Below are positions 19,693 to 28,126 of a stretch of DNA of 64,000 nucleotides, piece by piece (position 1 is the stretch's first letter; each line of letters starts with the position of its first letter). This DNA comes from Desulfogranum mediterraneum DSM 13871. Lineage in GTDB: Bacteria > Desulfobacterota > Desulfobulbia > Desulfobulbales > Desulfobulbaceae. The notes under the pieces are model-generated. The model searched no databases. It was not told the DNA's origin and saw only the letters and a list, made by a program, of their open reading frames with translations. The DNA lies in contig NZ_KE387006.1 in assembly GCF_000429965.1 (NCBI RefSeq), positions 63,142 through 127,141 of the forward strand, read 5' to 3'. A program made the translations under genes and the position numbers.

Positions 19693-20460
19693 TCAGGACC
19701 GTTCTTCCCGGACCACCCCGCCGGAGAGTTCCAGGATGGCCTGGTTGGCGATGGTCAGGCCGAATATCCCGGTCAGGGTGGGCAGACTGCCCAGGACCCT
19801 GCGTTGACGGCCGCGCCCGTCATAGGGGTTTCCTCCAGAGGAGGCGGCTTCCTTCTCCGGATCGCGATAGTTGAAGCACACCGCCTCCGAGGAAAAGACA
19901 CAGGATATCCCCTCTTCGATCCCCTGACGACGTAAGCGCTTGCGTACCCTGCGGGCCAGGGGGCAGCCCCAGGTCTCGCCGATATCCCCCCAGGCCACCT
20001 TGGTGGGGTCGGTGCGCAGGGCCGCACCCATGGAGGAGATCACCCGCAGCCCGGCCCGGTGAGCCGCGCTGAGCAGTTGGACCTTGGGGTTGAGGGAATC
20101 GATGGCATCGATAAGCAGCTCAGGGGCTGGCTGGAGGATGGCGCCCATGGTGGCCTCATCGGCAAAAAGCTCCAGCGCCTCCACCCGACAGGCCGGGTTG
20201 ATGACAGCGACCCTTTGGGCGGCCACCTGGGCCTTGGCCCGGCCCAGGGTGGTCTCCAGGGCCAGGATCTGGCGGTTGATGTTGGAGGGCTGGATGGTAT
20301 CAAAGTCCACCAACCGCAGGCGACCCACCCCGGCCCGGGCCAGGCCTTCCACCACATATCCCCCCACGGCGCCCAGGCCGACCACGGTGACAGCGGCCTG
20401 TTGCAGCCGCTGAAAGCCCTCAGGGCCCAGCAGCCGCTCGGTGCGTAAAAATCGTTCCAT
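19693..20460 (-). CDS. tcdA: tRNA threonylcarbamoyladenosine dehydratase
   Basis: E1-like ThiF-superfamily enzyme of 255 residues that uses ATP to dehydrate and cyclise t6A37 of tRNA to ct6A. It begins MERFLRTERLLGPEGFQRLQ, the TcdA/CsdL start, then has the nucleotide-binding VVGLGAVGGYVVEGLARAG, the DFDTIQPSNINRQ loop and the IDAIDSLNPK and MGAALRTDPTK blocks. A GTG at 20496 is in frame, but the ATG at 20460 with GGAAG just upstream matches family starts. It overlaps the end of the TatD gene by 41 bases, so the two are translationally linked. Together with the YciO-like protein it points to t6A/ct6A metabolism. Confidence 0.9.
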   Translation of the reverse strand: MERFLRTERLLGPEGFQRLQQAAVTVVGLGAVGGYVVEGLARAGVGRLRLVDFDTIQPSNINRQILALETTLGRAKAQVAAQRVAVINPACRVEALELFADEATMGAILQPAPELLIDAIDSLNPKVQLLSAAHRAGLRVISSMGAALRTDPTKVAWGDIGETWGCPLARRVRKRLRRQGIEEGISCVFSSEAVCFNYRDPEKEAASSGGNPYDGRGRQRRVLGSLPTLTGIFGLTIANQAILELSGGVVREERS

Positions 20461-21250
20461 TCTTCCAAAGCGTAGTGGTAAAGGTTGTCGGATCACAGCC
20501 CCTTAAACGGGCGGCCTGTTGATACAGCTCCACGATGCAGCCGGGTGCGTTGAGCCTCAGCTCGCTGCAGGGTCCCCTCGGCCAGAGGGCCTGATCCGGG
20601 GCATCGGTCTCCAAGAGTACCTGCTCCAGAGGGATCGCCCTGAAGACCTGCTGCAGCCGGGTCTCATGCCCAAGCAACAGGCGGGCGGAAAAGGAGCAGT
20701 AGACCCCCAGGCGGAGCAGACGCTCCATGGTTTCCAGAGAGCCGCTAAAGGAGTGGACCATGACGGCCGGCCCCTCAGGCGAGAGCCCTGCACCCTCCAG
20801 CAGATCCAACAACCTGCCCCAATGGCGGACACAGTGAATAACCAGGGGGCAACGATACTCCAGTGCCAGCTCGAGCTGTCCCTGGAAAAGGCTAAGCTGG
20901 CGCTCAAGGGGCACTGCACAGGATCGGTCCAGCCCGACCTCGCCCAGGCCGCAGCCGCCCCTGGCAATCAGGGCAGCCAGCCGCTCCCTCCAGCCCGCAG
21001 CCACACTCTCTGCATACCAGGGATGGATACCGAGAAAGGGGATCACCCCGGCAATGGTCCGCCCCAACTCCAGCGCCCCGGCCCACTGCTCCTCAGAGAC
21101 GGTGTTCGTAAGGAAACGATCCACCCCCCGCTGCCTGGCCAGGGCCAGGAGCGCCGCCAGCCGTCCGCCTATGCGTTCATCCTGGAGATGGAGGTGGGCA
21201 TCACAGTAGTGTGCCGCTCTGCTCTCCACGCTCTGCAGAGAGGGAGTCAT
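20420..21250 (-). CDS. TatD-family metal-dependent hydrolase
   Basis: Predicted DNase/phosphoesterase of the amidohydrolase TIM-barrel family, 276 residues from the ATG at 21250 (GGGAGGG upstream on the minus strand). Metal ligands are recognisable: HLH in YCDAHLHLQ, Glu in GLGEVGLD, His in LVIHCVRHWG and VHSFSG, and the late Asp in LLETDAPDQ. An earlier in-frame start at 21343 would add a leader unlike the family. It is upstream of and overlaps tcdA. The cobalamin riboswitch lies about 600 bases upstream on the same strand, but no connection is evident. Confidence 0.88.
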   Translation of the reverse strand: MTPSLQSVESRAAHYCDAHLHLQDERIGGRLAALLALARQRGVDRFLTNTVSEEQWAGALELGRTIAGVIPFLGIHPWYAESVAAGWRERLAALIARGGCGLGEVGLDRSCAVPLERQLSLFQGQLELALEYRCPLVIHCVRHWGRLLDLLEGAGLSPEGPAVMVHSFSGSLETMERLLRLGVYCSFSARLLLGHETRLQQVFRAIPLEQVLLETDAPDQALWPRGPCSELRLNAPGCIVELYQQAARLRGCDPTTFTTTLWKNGTIFTHRAAAGP

Positions 21251-22226
21251 CGAGCTACCCTCCCCTTGCTCACAAAAATTCTGCGCTTCTCTAGCAGTTG
21301 TTGCATGGAAAAGATTACCCTGGCTGGCATGACTCATACCCATCCCCGGAGGCTGCTGCTCCCAGGGAAGGCATCGTGATCTGCCTGGTACACTATAGTT
21401 GCTGTCGAGTTGGACGGCAGAGAAAAAAACGGTTGATCACAACAGAAAACAGTGGTGGGGAAAAAACAAGGTCCATCCCATAATCACGAGAATCATCGAG
21501 TAAAGATATCCTCATTGATATTGCCGGCAAACAAGATCAACTGGATACCGGACATGGCGGGGGTAATGACTCCCGGTGCTGACATGATTTCTGGGTGGAA
21601 CAGGCAACGGTGCCTTTCAAAGGCGGACACGCGCTTGAAAGGGGGCAGGGAACAGCTTCAGCCGAAGATCTCGGTGAGAGTGAGAGGAGAGCATACCGAC
21701 GCAGCACTTTCAGTATCAGCCCGTGAACTCATCACTTCTGAACTGTTTTGCCCGTCTGGGGAAAAATCCCAAGACCAAAACAATGATCCGGGGATGCCCT
21801 GATAATTCCTCGTATCGATAGCCTCTTCAACTGCCTCGAGAAGATGACCGAAATTTCAGGTAGGTGTTCTGACTTCTGGATCATCCTACTAACTGCGTCT
21901 TCCCAACAATATGTCAGTGACGTCCGGCAGTGTTCGTCCCCAGTTACAGCGGCGGGCCCGTCTCCGATTCTCACGGAGTTCCCTTTTCATCCTAGAAGGA
22001 GCCTGAAACTTCTTTCAGCAAACAAAATACTCTGTTTATTGTCAAGAATTTTATACTTTTTTCTTCGAATCATCCCTGGGGAATCGGGCAATCACCCTGA
22101 AAGAGCAAACTTTTGCACGATCCTGTTGATTATCTCGCTGATTCGGGACATACTTTAAGGAGAGGGGGTTCAAGCCGAATCCCGGCCCCTTACTGCCTCT
22201 CCCTCCAGCCTCAAGGGAACCTGTCT
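21251..22226. other. Gene-poor region containing a cobalamin riboswitch
   Basis: Nearly 1 kb without a recognised protein gene. It contains the minus-strand cobalamin riboswitch (21854-22008) and, downstream of it on that strand, only a 30-codon frame at 21493-21585 without a ribosome site. An inverted pair CCTTTCAA/TTGAAAGG lies near 21613-21642. The right part carries the leader of the HD-GYP gene. Confidence 0.6.
21854..22008 (-). ncRNA. Cobalamin (adenosylcobalamin) riboswitch
   Basis: Read on the minus strand, the segment follows the cobalamin aptamer order. P1 strand TTTCAGG (22008-22002) pairs with CCTGAAA (21860-21854). Between them come GGGAACTCCGTGAGAATCGG, ACGGGCCCGCCGCTGTAACT, GTCACTG, GGGAAGACGC, GATGATCCAGAAGTCAGAA and ACACCTACCTG. 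These correspond to the usual GGGAA...GGTGaAATCC, CCCGCaACTGTaA, GCCACTG, GGGAAG and GAnGAnCCgnAAGCCaGgAGACCTGCC blocks. No clear terminator or sequestered ribosome site was identified as expression platform, and no cobalamin gene follows within 600 bases. Confidence 0.92.
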
Positions 22227-23948
22227 ATGGAAAACAAAGGGATGAAACAGCTTTCCCGAGCTATTTCACTGCGTATCGCCCTGCCTGCCCTGCTCAGCCT
22301 GCTCCTCTTTATTGTCTCGATCTTCCTGATCATCCTCCCTGCCCTGGAACGGAGCTTCATGGCCGGCAAGCGGGAGATGATCAAGGAGCTGACCGAAACG
22401 GCCTGGAACGTGCTGGCCACCTATGAATCCTGGGAAGAGGAGGGACGCCTCAGCCGCCAGGAGGCCCAGGAGCAGGCCATTGCCCATATCCGCAATTTCC
22501 GTTTTGGCAGCAACGCCATGAACTACTTCTGGATCAATGACCTCTCCCATAAGCTGGTGGTCCACCCCTATCGCCCGGACATGGAAGGCCAGGACTCCAC
22601 CACCTTCACCGACCCCACGGGAAAACAGATCTTTATCGAGTTTGTCCGGGTGGCCCAAGAGCAGGGGGCCGGCTACGTGGAGTACATGTGGCAGTGGCTG
22701 GACAACCCGGAACGGATCGCCCCCAAACTCTCCTACATTAAACTGTTTGAACCCTGGGGCTGGGTCGTCGGCACCGGGGTCTACCTGGATGAAGTCCACG
22801 CCCAGGTAGGTGCCATGCGCAAGAAACTCACCGCCATCTCCTCCCTCTTCCTCCTGGGTGCAATCCTGCTGGTGCTCTACTCCATCCGTCATACCATCCT
22901 GGCCGATCGGGTGCGGGTCCGGATCTGGGAGGAACGGGGCCACCTGATCAAGGACCTGGAAAAGAACAAGGAACGCTACCGTGCCCTGGTGGAGACCACC
23001 AGTGACTGGATCTGGGAGATGAACCCGAAGGGGCAGTTTACCTACAGCAGCCCCAACACCAGGAATATTCTCGGCTACACCCCGGAGGAGATCCAGGGCA
23101 AGACCCTGATCGACCTCTGTCCTCCAGGCCGACGAGCCCGATTTGGGCCGCTCTTCAACCAACTCCTGGCCAAAGAACAGCCCTTTTATGGATTTGAAAG
23201 TATCTGCCTGGCCAAAAACGGCCAGGAACGGGTCCTTGAGGTGAATGCAGTGCCGGTATGTGAACTCAACGAAGAGTTTACGGTCTTTCGCGGGGTGGCT
23301 CGGGATGTCACGGACCGGAAGGCGGCAATGATCGAGCTGCGCCAGAGCCGGGACAGATTACGCGCCAGCCTGGAAGATACCGTGACCTCACTGGCTTCGG
23401 CAGCAGAGCAGCGAGACCCTTACACCGCCGGACATCAGCTGCGGGTAGATGGCCTGGCCTGTGCCATTGCCCGGGAGCTGGGCCTGAGCAGCGATCAGAT
23501 CGAAGGGCTTCACTTTTCATGTATCCTCCATGATATCGGCAAGATGTCTATCCCAGCAGAGTACCTTGCCAAACCGACCGCTCTGTCGAATGAAGAGCGG
23601 GCCATCATCAAGTGCCACTCCAGGGCCGGGTACGAGATCTTAAAAAATATCCAATTTCCCTGGCCAGTGGCAGAGATCGTCTACCAGCACCACGAGCTGC
23701 TCGACGGCAGCGGCTACCCCCGCGGTCTCCGGGATGATGCCATCCTCCTGGAGGCCAAGATCCTCACCGTTGCCGACGTGGTCGAGGCCATGTCCTCCCA
23801 CCGTCCCTACCGACCGTCACTGGGCAGGGAGGCCGCCTTAAACGAAATCCGTTCGGGCCGGGGCAGTCGCTATCATCCCGAAAGCGTGGACGCCTGTCTC
23901 CACCTGGTCAACCAGAACATCGTCGAGTTGAGTTCCCAGACCTGGTAG
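22227..23948 (+). CDS. Cache-PAS-HD-GYP sensory protein, predicted c-di-GMP phosphodiesterase
   Basis: Membrane signal protein of 573 residues. A first transmembrane helix (about 17-40) is followed by a periplasmic single-Cache domain (NYFWINDLSHKLVVHPYRPDMEGQ, WGWVVGTGVYLDEV), a second helix (about 202-222), a PAS domain (about 245-360, ETTSDWIWEMNPKGQFTYSS) and a C-terminal HD-GYP domain with His435-Asp436 in LHDIGKM and HHELLDGSGYPRGL. HD-GYP enzymes hydrolyse c-di-GMP. ATG at 22227 follows AAGGGAAC. The Cache domain suggests sensing of a small extracellular ligand such as an organic acid, which is family inference. Confidence 0.9.
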   Translation: MENKGMKQLSRAISLRIALPALLSLLLFIVSIFLIILPALERSFMAGKREMIKELTETAWNVLATYESWEEEGRLSRQEAQEQAIAHIRNFRFGSNAMNYFWINDLSHKLVVHPYRPDMEGQDSTTFTDPTGKQIFIEFVRVAQEQGAGYVEYMWQWLDNPERIAPKLSYIKLFEPWGWVVGTGVYLDEVHAQVGAMRKKLTAISSLFLLGAILLVLYSIRHTILADRVRVRIWEERGHLIKDLEKNKERYRALVETTSDWIWEMNPKGQFTYSSPNTRNILGYTPEEIQGKTLIDLCPPGRRARFGPLFNQLLAKEQPFYGFESICLAKNGQERVLEVNAVPVCELNEEFTVFRGVARDVTDRKAAMIELRQSRDRLRASLEDTVTSLASAAEQRDPYTAGHQLRVDGLACAIARELGLSSDQIEGLHFSCILHDIGKMSIPAEYLAKPTALSNEERAIIKCHSRAGYEILKNIQFPWPVAEIVYQHHELLDGSGYPRGLRDDAILLEAKILTVADVVEAMSSHRPYRPSLGREAALNEIRSGRGSRYHPESVDACLHLVNQNIVELSSQTW

Positions 23949-23962
23949 CCCGGGAAGGACCA

Positions 23963-23991
23963 GGTGGACACCGCTCCCTGCGGTGTCCACC
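23963..23991. terminator. Bidirectional terminator hairpin between convergent genes
   Basis: GGTGGACACCGC (23963-23974) and GCGGTGTCCACC (23980-23991) form a perfect 12-bp stem with a TCCCT loop between the HD-GYP gene and citrate synthase. Confidence 0.65.
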
Positions 23992-23998
23992 ATCAACC

Positions 23999-25177
23999 TT
24001 AGCCCCGCTCCTCGGGCGGTGAGTATTCACAGCCCATCAGACCGCAATACTCGCCCACATACTCTGCCTTGGGACGATAGAGGGCCGGTTTTCCCTGGGC
24101 ATCGGCAAACTGTTCTTCAATGATATGGGAACACCAGCCGGCCACCCGGGAAAAGGCAAAGATCGGGGTCATCACATCCAGGGGAATCCCCATCATGTGA
24201 TAGACCGGAGCGCTCATGAAGTCCACATTGGGGAGGATAGTGGTTTTTCCCTTGGCGCGAAACTCGGCCAGGGTGGCATCCTCGACCTGTTGCGACAGGG
24301 TAAACCAGTTCTGCCCGGAATGGTCGCCCAGCCGCTTGCCCATCTTCTTGAGATAGGCCGCCCTGGGGTCGCCGGTCTTGTAGATGGCATGACCAAAGCC
24401 CATCACCTTCTTGCCCTGGGCCAGGCGCGCATGGACCCAGGCCGCGACATCGTCCTCATCCTCCAACTCCAGCAGCATCTGCATCACCCGGGTATTGGCC
24501 CCGCCATGGAGACTGCCGGACAGGGCTCCCAGGGCGGCCGTGACCCCGGCATAGATAGAGGCCCTGGTGGAGACCACCTCACGGGCGGCAAAGGTGGAGG
24601 CATTGAAGGTATGGTCGGCGTGAAGGATCAGACAGACGTCCAGGTCATGGGCCGTTTCCGGATGGGGCTTCTCCCCCTGGAGCATCCAGAGAAAGTTGGC
24701 GGCATGGTCCAGGCTGTCATCCGGGGCCAGGGGCTCCTGGCCGTGACGGATACGGTGCCAGGCTGCGGTAATGGTCGGCAACTTGGCAATCAGGCCGATG
24801 GAGTTGGCCAGATATCTGTCCCGGTCAAGGGCCTCTCCCTGGCCATCGGCCATGGCCAGCAGCGGTACCGCGGCCTGGAGCACATCCATGGGATGGGCGG
24901 TGACCGGCCAGCGCTTCATACACGCATAGAGAAAGTCCGGCAGCTCACGCGCGGCCCTCACCTGCTCACTGAAGCCTGCGACCTCCTCCCTGGTGGGCAG
25001 GCTGCCATGGAGGAGCAGGTAGGCGGTCTCCATGAAGGTGGAGTGGTCGGCCAGGTCTTCAATGCGATAGCCGCGATAAATCAGCACCCCCTGCTCACCA
25101 TCGATAAAACTGATGGCCGAGTCAGCAACGGTAACGCCCCTGAGGCCAATATTTTTCACGTGTACTTCCTTGCTCAT
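23999..25177 (-). CDS. gltA: Citrate synthase
   Basis: Condenses acetyl-CoA and oxaloacetate to citrate. The 392-residue length fits the shorter bacterial type II/CitZ-like class rather than the enterobacterial hexameric form. Catalytic regions are clear: LHADHTFNASTFAARE (His), SLHGGANTRVMQML (His), GFGHAIYKTGDPRA and the Asp-containing PNVDFMSAPVYHMMGIP. GGGAGGG lies just upstream of the ATG at 25177. Together with acnA it forms the entry to the TCA cycle. Sequence does not tell whether flux is oxidative or biosynthetic. A good promoter lies about 110-140 bases upstream. Confidence 0.95.
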   Translation of the reverse strand: MSKEVHVKNIGLRGVTVADSAISFIDGEQGVLIYRGYRIEDLADHSTFMETAYLLLHGSLPTREEVAGFSEQVRAARELPDFLYACMKRWPVTAHPMDVLQAAVPLLAMADGQGEALDRDRYLANSIGLIAKLPTITAAWHRIRHGQEPLAPDDSLDHAANFLWMLQGEKPHPETAHDLDVCLILHADHTFNASTFAAREVVSTRASIYAGVTAALGALSGSLHGGANTRVMQMLLELEDEDDVAAWVHARLAQGKKVMGFGHAIYKTGDPRAAYLKKMGKRLGDHSGQNWFTLSQQVEDATLAEFRAKGKTTILPNVDFMSAPVYHMMGIPLDVMTPIFAFSRVAGWCSHIIEEQFADAQGKPALYRPKAEYVGEYCGLMGCEYSPPEERG

Positions 25178-25286
25178 ATACCCTCCCGCTCACCTGTGAA
25201 TCGACACCAACTGCGACACCGAGCCCAGCTGAGCTGGGCGGCCCGTTGGCCTGAAGCTGCCTTGCGCCCTACGCGCCTTTATCAAC

Positions 25287-25314
25287 AATATAAGGAAGTT
25301 CTTTTATTTGTAAA
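25287..25314 (-). promoter_or_regulatory. Candidate sigma70 promoter for citrate synthase
   Basis: On the minus strand TTTACA (25314-25309) and TATATT (25292-25287) are separated by 16 bases, placing the start roughly 105 bases upstream of the gltA ATG. Confidence 0.55.
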
Positions 25315-25362
25315 AGCTTTTCCCCTTATTATTTTATCCTCCTCCCAGGTGCAAGGAGCAAT

Positions 25363-25402
25363 AAAAAAGCGACATATGCAGATAACCCGCACCATGTCGC
25401 TT
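25363..25402 (-). terminator. Rho-independent terminator of the ABM-domain gene
   Basis: On the minus strand AAGCGACAT (25402-25394) pairs with ATGTCGCTT (25375-25367), followed by TTTTAT. Confidence 0.85.
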
Positions 25403-25480
25403 CATCACACCGTACTGAAAGTGAGCAGTCGTCCTCAGCTATCGCCGCCGGCCCTGGGTACGTCTGTCCTTATCAGGGGC

Positions 25481-25768
25481 CTAAGAGTAAGAAAATATTT
25501 CGTAGCTGGTTTGCTCGCCGAGCAGGCCGTCAATCTTGTCCTGCAGTTTTTTTCGCTCAGGACTCAACACCCACTCCCGCCAGTCATCGGCAGATTGCCA
25601 GGTGCTGACAACCAGGCTTTCACCGGGCTTATCAAACCGGGTAAAGGTTTCTCCTGAAATATAGCCTTTTCTGTTGGTGGTCAATGTTCTGAGCTCCCTG
25701 AGAAGACCTGAGAGTTCCTGTTCGTTTTCAGAAGTTACTTTTCGTCTGATCAGTACTTTTACAGCCAT
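25481..25768 (-). CDS. Antibiotic biosynthesis monooxygenase (ABM)-domain protein
   Basis: Small dimeric ferredoxin-like-fold protein of 95 residues. It starts MAVKVLIRRKVTSENEQEL and contains GYISGETFTRFDKPGESLVVSTWQSADDWREW, the typical ABM strand-helix pattern with the Trp-Trp pair. Family members include quinol monooxygenases and heme-degrading proteins, but no function can be assigned. The ATG at 25768 has GGGAGG five bases upstream; the GTG at 25774 overlaps that site and is rejected. It has its own terminator, so it is separate from citrate synthase. Confidence 0.82.
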   Translation of the reverse strand: MAVKVLIRRKVTSENEQELSGLLRELRTLTTNRKGYISGETFTRFDKPGESLVVSTWQSADDWREWVLSPERKKLQDKIDGLLGEQTSYEIFSYS

Positions 25769-25911
25769 TTGCACCTCCCTTCGTTTACAAAACGATTTCA
25801 GCGGTCCTTGCCATCCTGCTCACTGGGCACGACGTCGTACTCTGACTTAATTATAACCAATTAAACTTCTGAGTCAAATTCAGCTCAGGAAAAAATCTAG
25901 AAAAAATAAAA

Positions 25912-26280
25912 TCATAGCAGGAGTACCCCTGCCCACACCACCAGGACATGGGCCATGGCAAGGGCCACGGCCGCAGAGCCAAGATCCTTGGCCTGTCCGG
26001 AGAGCGGATGGTGCTCGATACTGATCCGGTCCACCACCGCCTCCACCGCACTGTTGAGCAGTTCCACAATCAGTACCAACAGGAGACTGCCTAGAAGCAG
26101 GGACCTTTCCAGACCACTCTCTCCCAGGTAGATGGCCAGGGGGGTCAACACCGCCGCAGCCAGCACCTCCTGACGAAAGGCGGCTTCACTTTTCCAGGCA
26201 AACTGCAGCCCTGCAAGGGAACAAATAAAGGCCCGCTGCACCCTCCTCAAGCCCATTCCATTACGTGTCTGCCTCTCCAT
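25912..26280 (-). CDS. dgkA: Diacylglycerol kinase
   Basis: Small integral-membrane kinase of 122 residues that recycles diacylglycerol to phosphatidate. It has an amphipathic N-terminus, then three helices with the signature FAWKSEAAFRQEV (Glu catalytic), and ELLNSAVEAVVDRISIEHHPLSGQAKDLGSAAV, the active-site block. The ATG at 26280 follows GGGAGGGAGCA on the minus strand. No operon partner is apparent. Confidence 0.93.
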   Translation of the reverse strand: MERQTRNGMGLRRVQRAFICSLAGLQFAWKSEAAFRQEVLAAAVLTPLAIYLGESGLERSLLLGSLLLVLIVELLNSAVEAVVDRISIEHHPLSGQAKDLGSAAVALAMAHVLVVWAGVLLL

Positions 26281-26525
26281 TGCTCCCTCCCTGTCCATCA
26301 CTGTTGGCGACCTGAGCTGCTCCTTTGCCCCGACTCTCAAGAGGAGCCAGGACTGTACGCATACTACCCGGAGGTAATGGCTGCTTGCAAGGTCCTATCT
26401 TGCCATCTTGGCTGCCAGGGCCTCATGACCAGGTTCCCGCGGATCAGAACAAGAAATAAATTGCCGCTTGATACACCTTGTGGTATCTGTATTTCAAGAA
26501 CTAGAGAACGTCAGGATGAGCAGTT

Positions 26526-26897
26526 ATGGACCGTGAAAAATTTGCCGAAGCCAGAACCAGACTGGGAAAAACCCAGAAAGCCCTTGCAGAGCTTCTCGGC
26601 GTCTCACTGAAGGCCGTGCAGAGCTATGAGCAGGGCTGGAGATCGATCCCAACCCATGTAGAGCGGCAGCTTTACTTTTTACTGGTGAGCCAGCGGGGCA
26701 ACGGTGCGAGCAGACGGAAAGACTGCTGGACCATTAAAAAATGCGACTGTAAAAAGGAATGCCCTGCCTGGGAATTTCAAGCAGGCCATCTCTGCTGGTT
26801 CCTCAGCGGAACCAGATGTGAATGTACAGCAGATAAAAACTGGAAAGAAAAGATGAACATCTGCCGCCACTGCGATATCCTCGCTTCCCTGCTCTAA
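26526..26897 (+). CDS. XRE-type helix-turn-helix protein with C-terminal two-CW cysteine domain
   Basis: A 123-residue protein. Residues 1-40 form a Cro/C1-type HTH (EARTRLGKTQKALAELLGVS followed by LKAVQSYEQGWRSIP). The C-terminal half carries nine cysteines, with two Cys-Trp pairs in DCWTIKKC and LCWFLSG and further CDCKKECPAW and CRHC motifs. This layout matches what I know as the two-CW domain, likely a metal- or Fe-S-binding module. A redox- or metal-sensing transcriptional regulator is the natural guess, not shown by the sequence. ATG at 26526 lies after GATGAGCAGTT. It is upstream of mnmA on the same strand. Confidence 0.82.
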   Translation: MDREKFAEARTRLGKTQKALAELLGVSLKAVQSYEQGWRSIPTHVERQLYFLLVSQRGNGASRRKDCWTIKKCDCKKECPAWEFQAGHLCWFLSGTRCECTADKNWKEKMNICRHCDILASLL

Positions 26898-27055
26898 TTC
26901 AGCTCGTCCGGTCCTGTACCCCCTGTCCGGGTACAGCGGGATCTGCGCCTCCCGCTTTTCGCCCCTTGCCTTTCTTTGCCCGACGCCCGCGTTTCGCCCC
27001 AACAACCCTGCAGTCAACCACCAAACTCCAGCTGAGCTCAGCGCTTTTTTGTCCT

Positions 27056-28126
27056 ATGGGTACCCAAACAACAATCGGCATGGCCATGAGCGGCGGCGTC
27101 GACTCCACGGTTGCCGCCCTGCTCCTTAAAGAGCAAGGCTACCGGGTCCATGGCTTTTTCATGCTCCTCCCTGTTCCGGAACTCAGCCAGCAACAGGAAC
27201 GGGTTGCGGCCGTTGCCCGGCTTCTCGATATCCCCCTGACACTCATCGACCTCAGGAAGGCCTTTACCGCCACGGTTATCCACTCCTTTATCAAGGCCTA
27301 CCGCCGCGGCCTGACCCCCAACCCCTGTATCTGCTGTAACCAGGAGATCAAGCTGGGGCTGTTTATGGAGCAGCTGCTCGCCCGGGGGATGAGCAAGGTG
27401 GCCACCGGCCACTACGCCCGGCTCCACAAGAGCGGCAACCAGAACCTGCTCCGCCGTTCTCCGGATCCCAGGAAGGATCAATCCTACTTTCTCTGTCGCC
27501 TGGCTGAGCGCCAACGGGCCCGGCTGCTGCTGCCCCTGGCGGGGTGGAACAAGCAGGATACCTACACCAGGGCCAGGGCACTGGGCATGGACTTCCCGGA
27601 GAGCCAGGAAAGCCAGGACGTCTGTTTCCTGCCCCGGGATCTCCCCTCCTTTCTGCTCTCCCAGGGCCTCTCCCCGCTCGCGGGAGAGATCGTCGCCCCG
27701 GACGGTTCCTGCCTGGGGCCTCATCAGGGCATCTGGAACTACACCATCGGCCAACGTCGCGGCCTGGGCATCCCCGATGCCACCCCCTGGTACGTCATCG
27801 GCCTGGATGCCCGGCGTAACCGGGTGCTGGTCGGCAAGGAAGAGCAGCTGTTCAGCTCCAGCCTGAGGGTACACGGCCTCCAGTGGCACCGCCGGCCCGC
27901 CCTCTTCCCCTGGCAGGGTACGGTTCAACTCCGTTCCCGCCACCGCTCAGCCCGGGGAAAACTCCTCCCCCTGGGTCGAGGGCGGGCACAGGTCTGGTTC
28001 GACCAGCCCCAACGGGCCATCACCCCTGGACAGTATGCCGCCTTTTATGAAGGTGACAAGCTGGTTGGCAGCGGTATAATAGAGGGGCCCCAACCAATCA
28101 CTCCAACCAGCGCCGACTCTCCATGA
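27056..28126 (+). CDS. mnmA: tRNA-specific 2-thiouridylase
   Basis: Adds sulfur to U34 of Glu, Gln and Lys tRNAs. The 356-residue protein has the PP-loop AMSGGVDSTVAAL, the catalytic Cys91 in TPNPCICCNQEIK, the second cysteine Cys190 in SQDVCFLP, and the GPHQGIWNYTIGQRRGLGI block. The ATG at 27056 is chosen since the in-frame upstream part (from 26966) is Arg/Pro-rich and unlike MnmA; no strong ribosome site is visible. A few ATP-binding loop residues after GYRVHGFFM are shorter than in the E. coli enzyme. Its TGA overlaps the start of mtaB by four bases. Confidence 0.93.
   Translation: MGTQTTIGMAMSGGVDSTVAALLLKEQGYRVHGFFMLLPVPELSQQQERVAAVARLLDIPLTLIDLRKAFTATVIHSFIKAYRRGLTPNPCICCNQEIKLGLFMEQLLARGMSKVATGHYARLHKSGNQNLLRRSPDPRKDQSYFLCRLAERQRARLLLPLAGWNKQDTYTRARALGMDFPESQESQDVCFLPRDLPSFLLSQGLSPLAGEIVAPDGSCLGPHQGIWNYTIGQRRGLGIPDATPWYVIGLDARRNRVLVGKEEQLFSSSLRVHGLQWHRRPALFPWQGTVQLRSRHRSARGKLLPLGRGRAQVWFDQPQRAITPGQYAAFYEGDKLVGSGIIEGPQPITPTSADSP

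Larger units (their letters stand above)
25178..25480. other. Intergenic region between citrate synthase and the ABM gene
   Basis: Contains the citrate synthase promoter (25287-25314) and the terminator of the upstream minus-strand gene (25363-25402); no further gene is seen. Confidence 0.6.

Noticed and set aside
20461..20496. GTG start at 20496 for tcdA
   Set aside because: It extends the protein beyond the usual MERF-type start and further into tatD; ATG 20460 has GGAAG upstream.
21732..21974. 80-codon minus-strand frame within the riboswitch
   Set aside because: Its codons are the conserved aptamer bases; no ribosome site.
24125..25657. 510-codon plus-strand frame opposite citrate synthase
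   Set aside because: It is the antisense of a clear citrate synthase and ABM gene; the translation is low in complexity with no family match.
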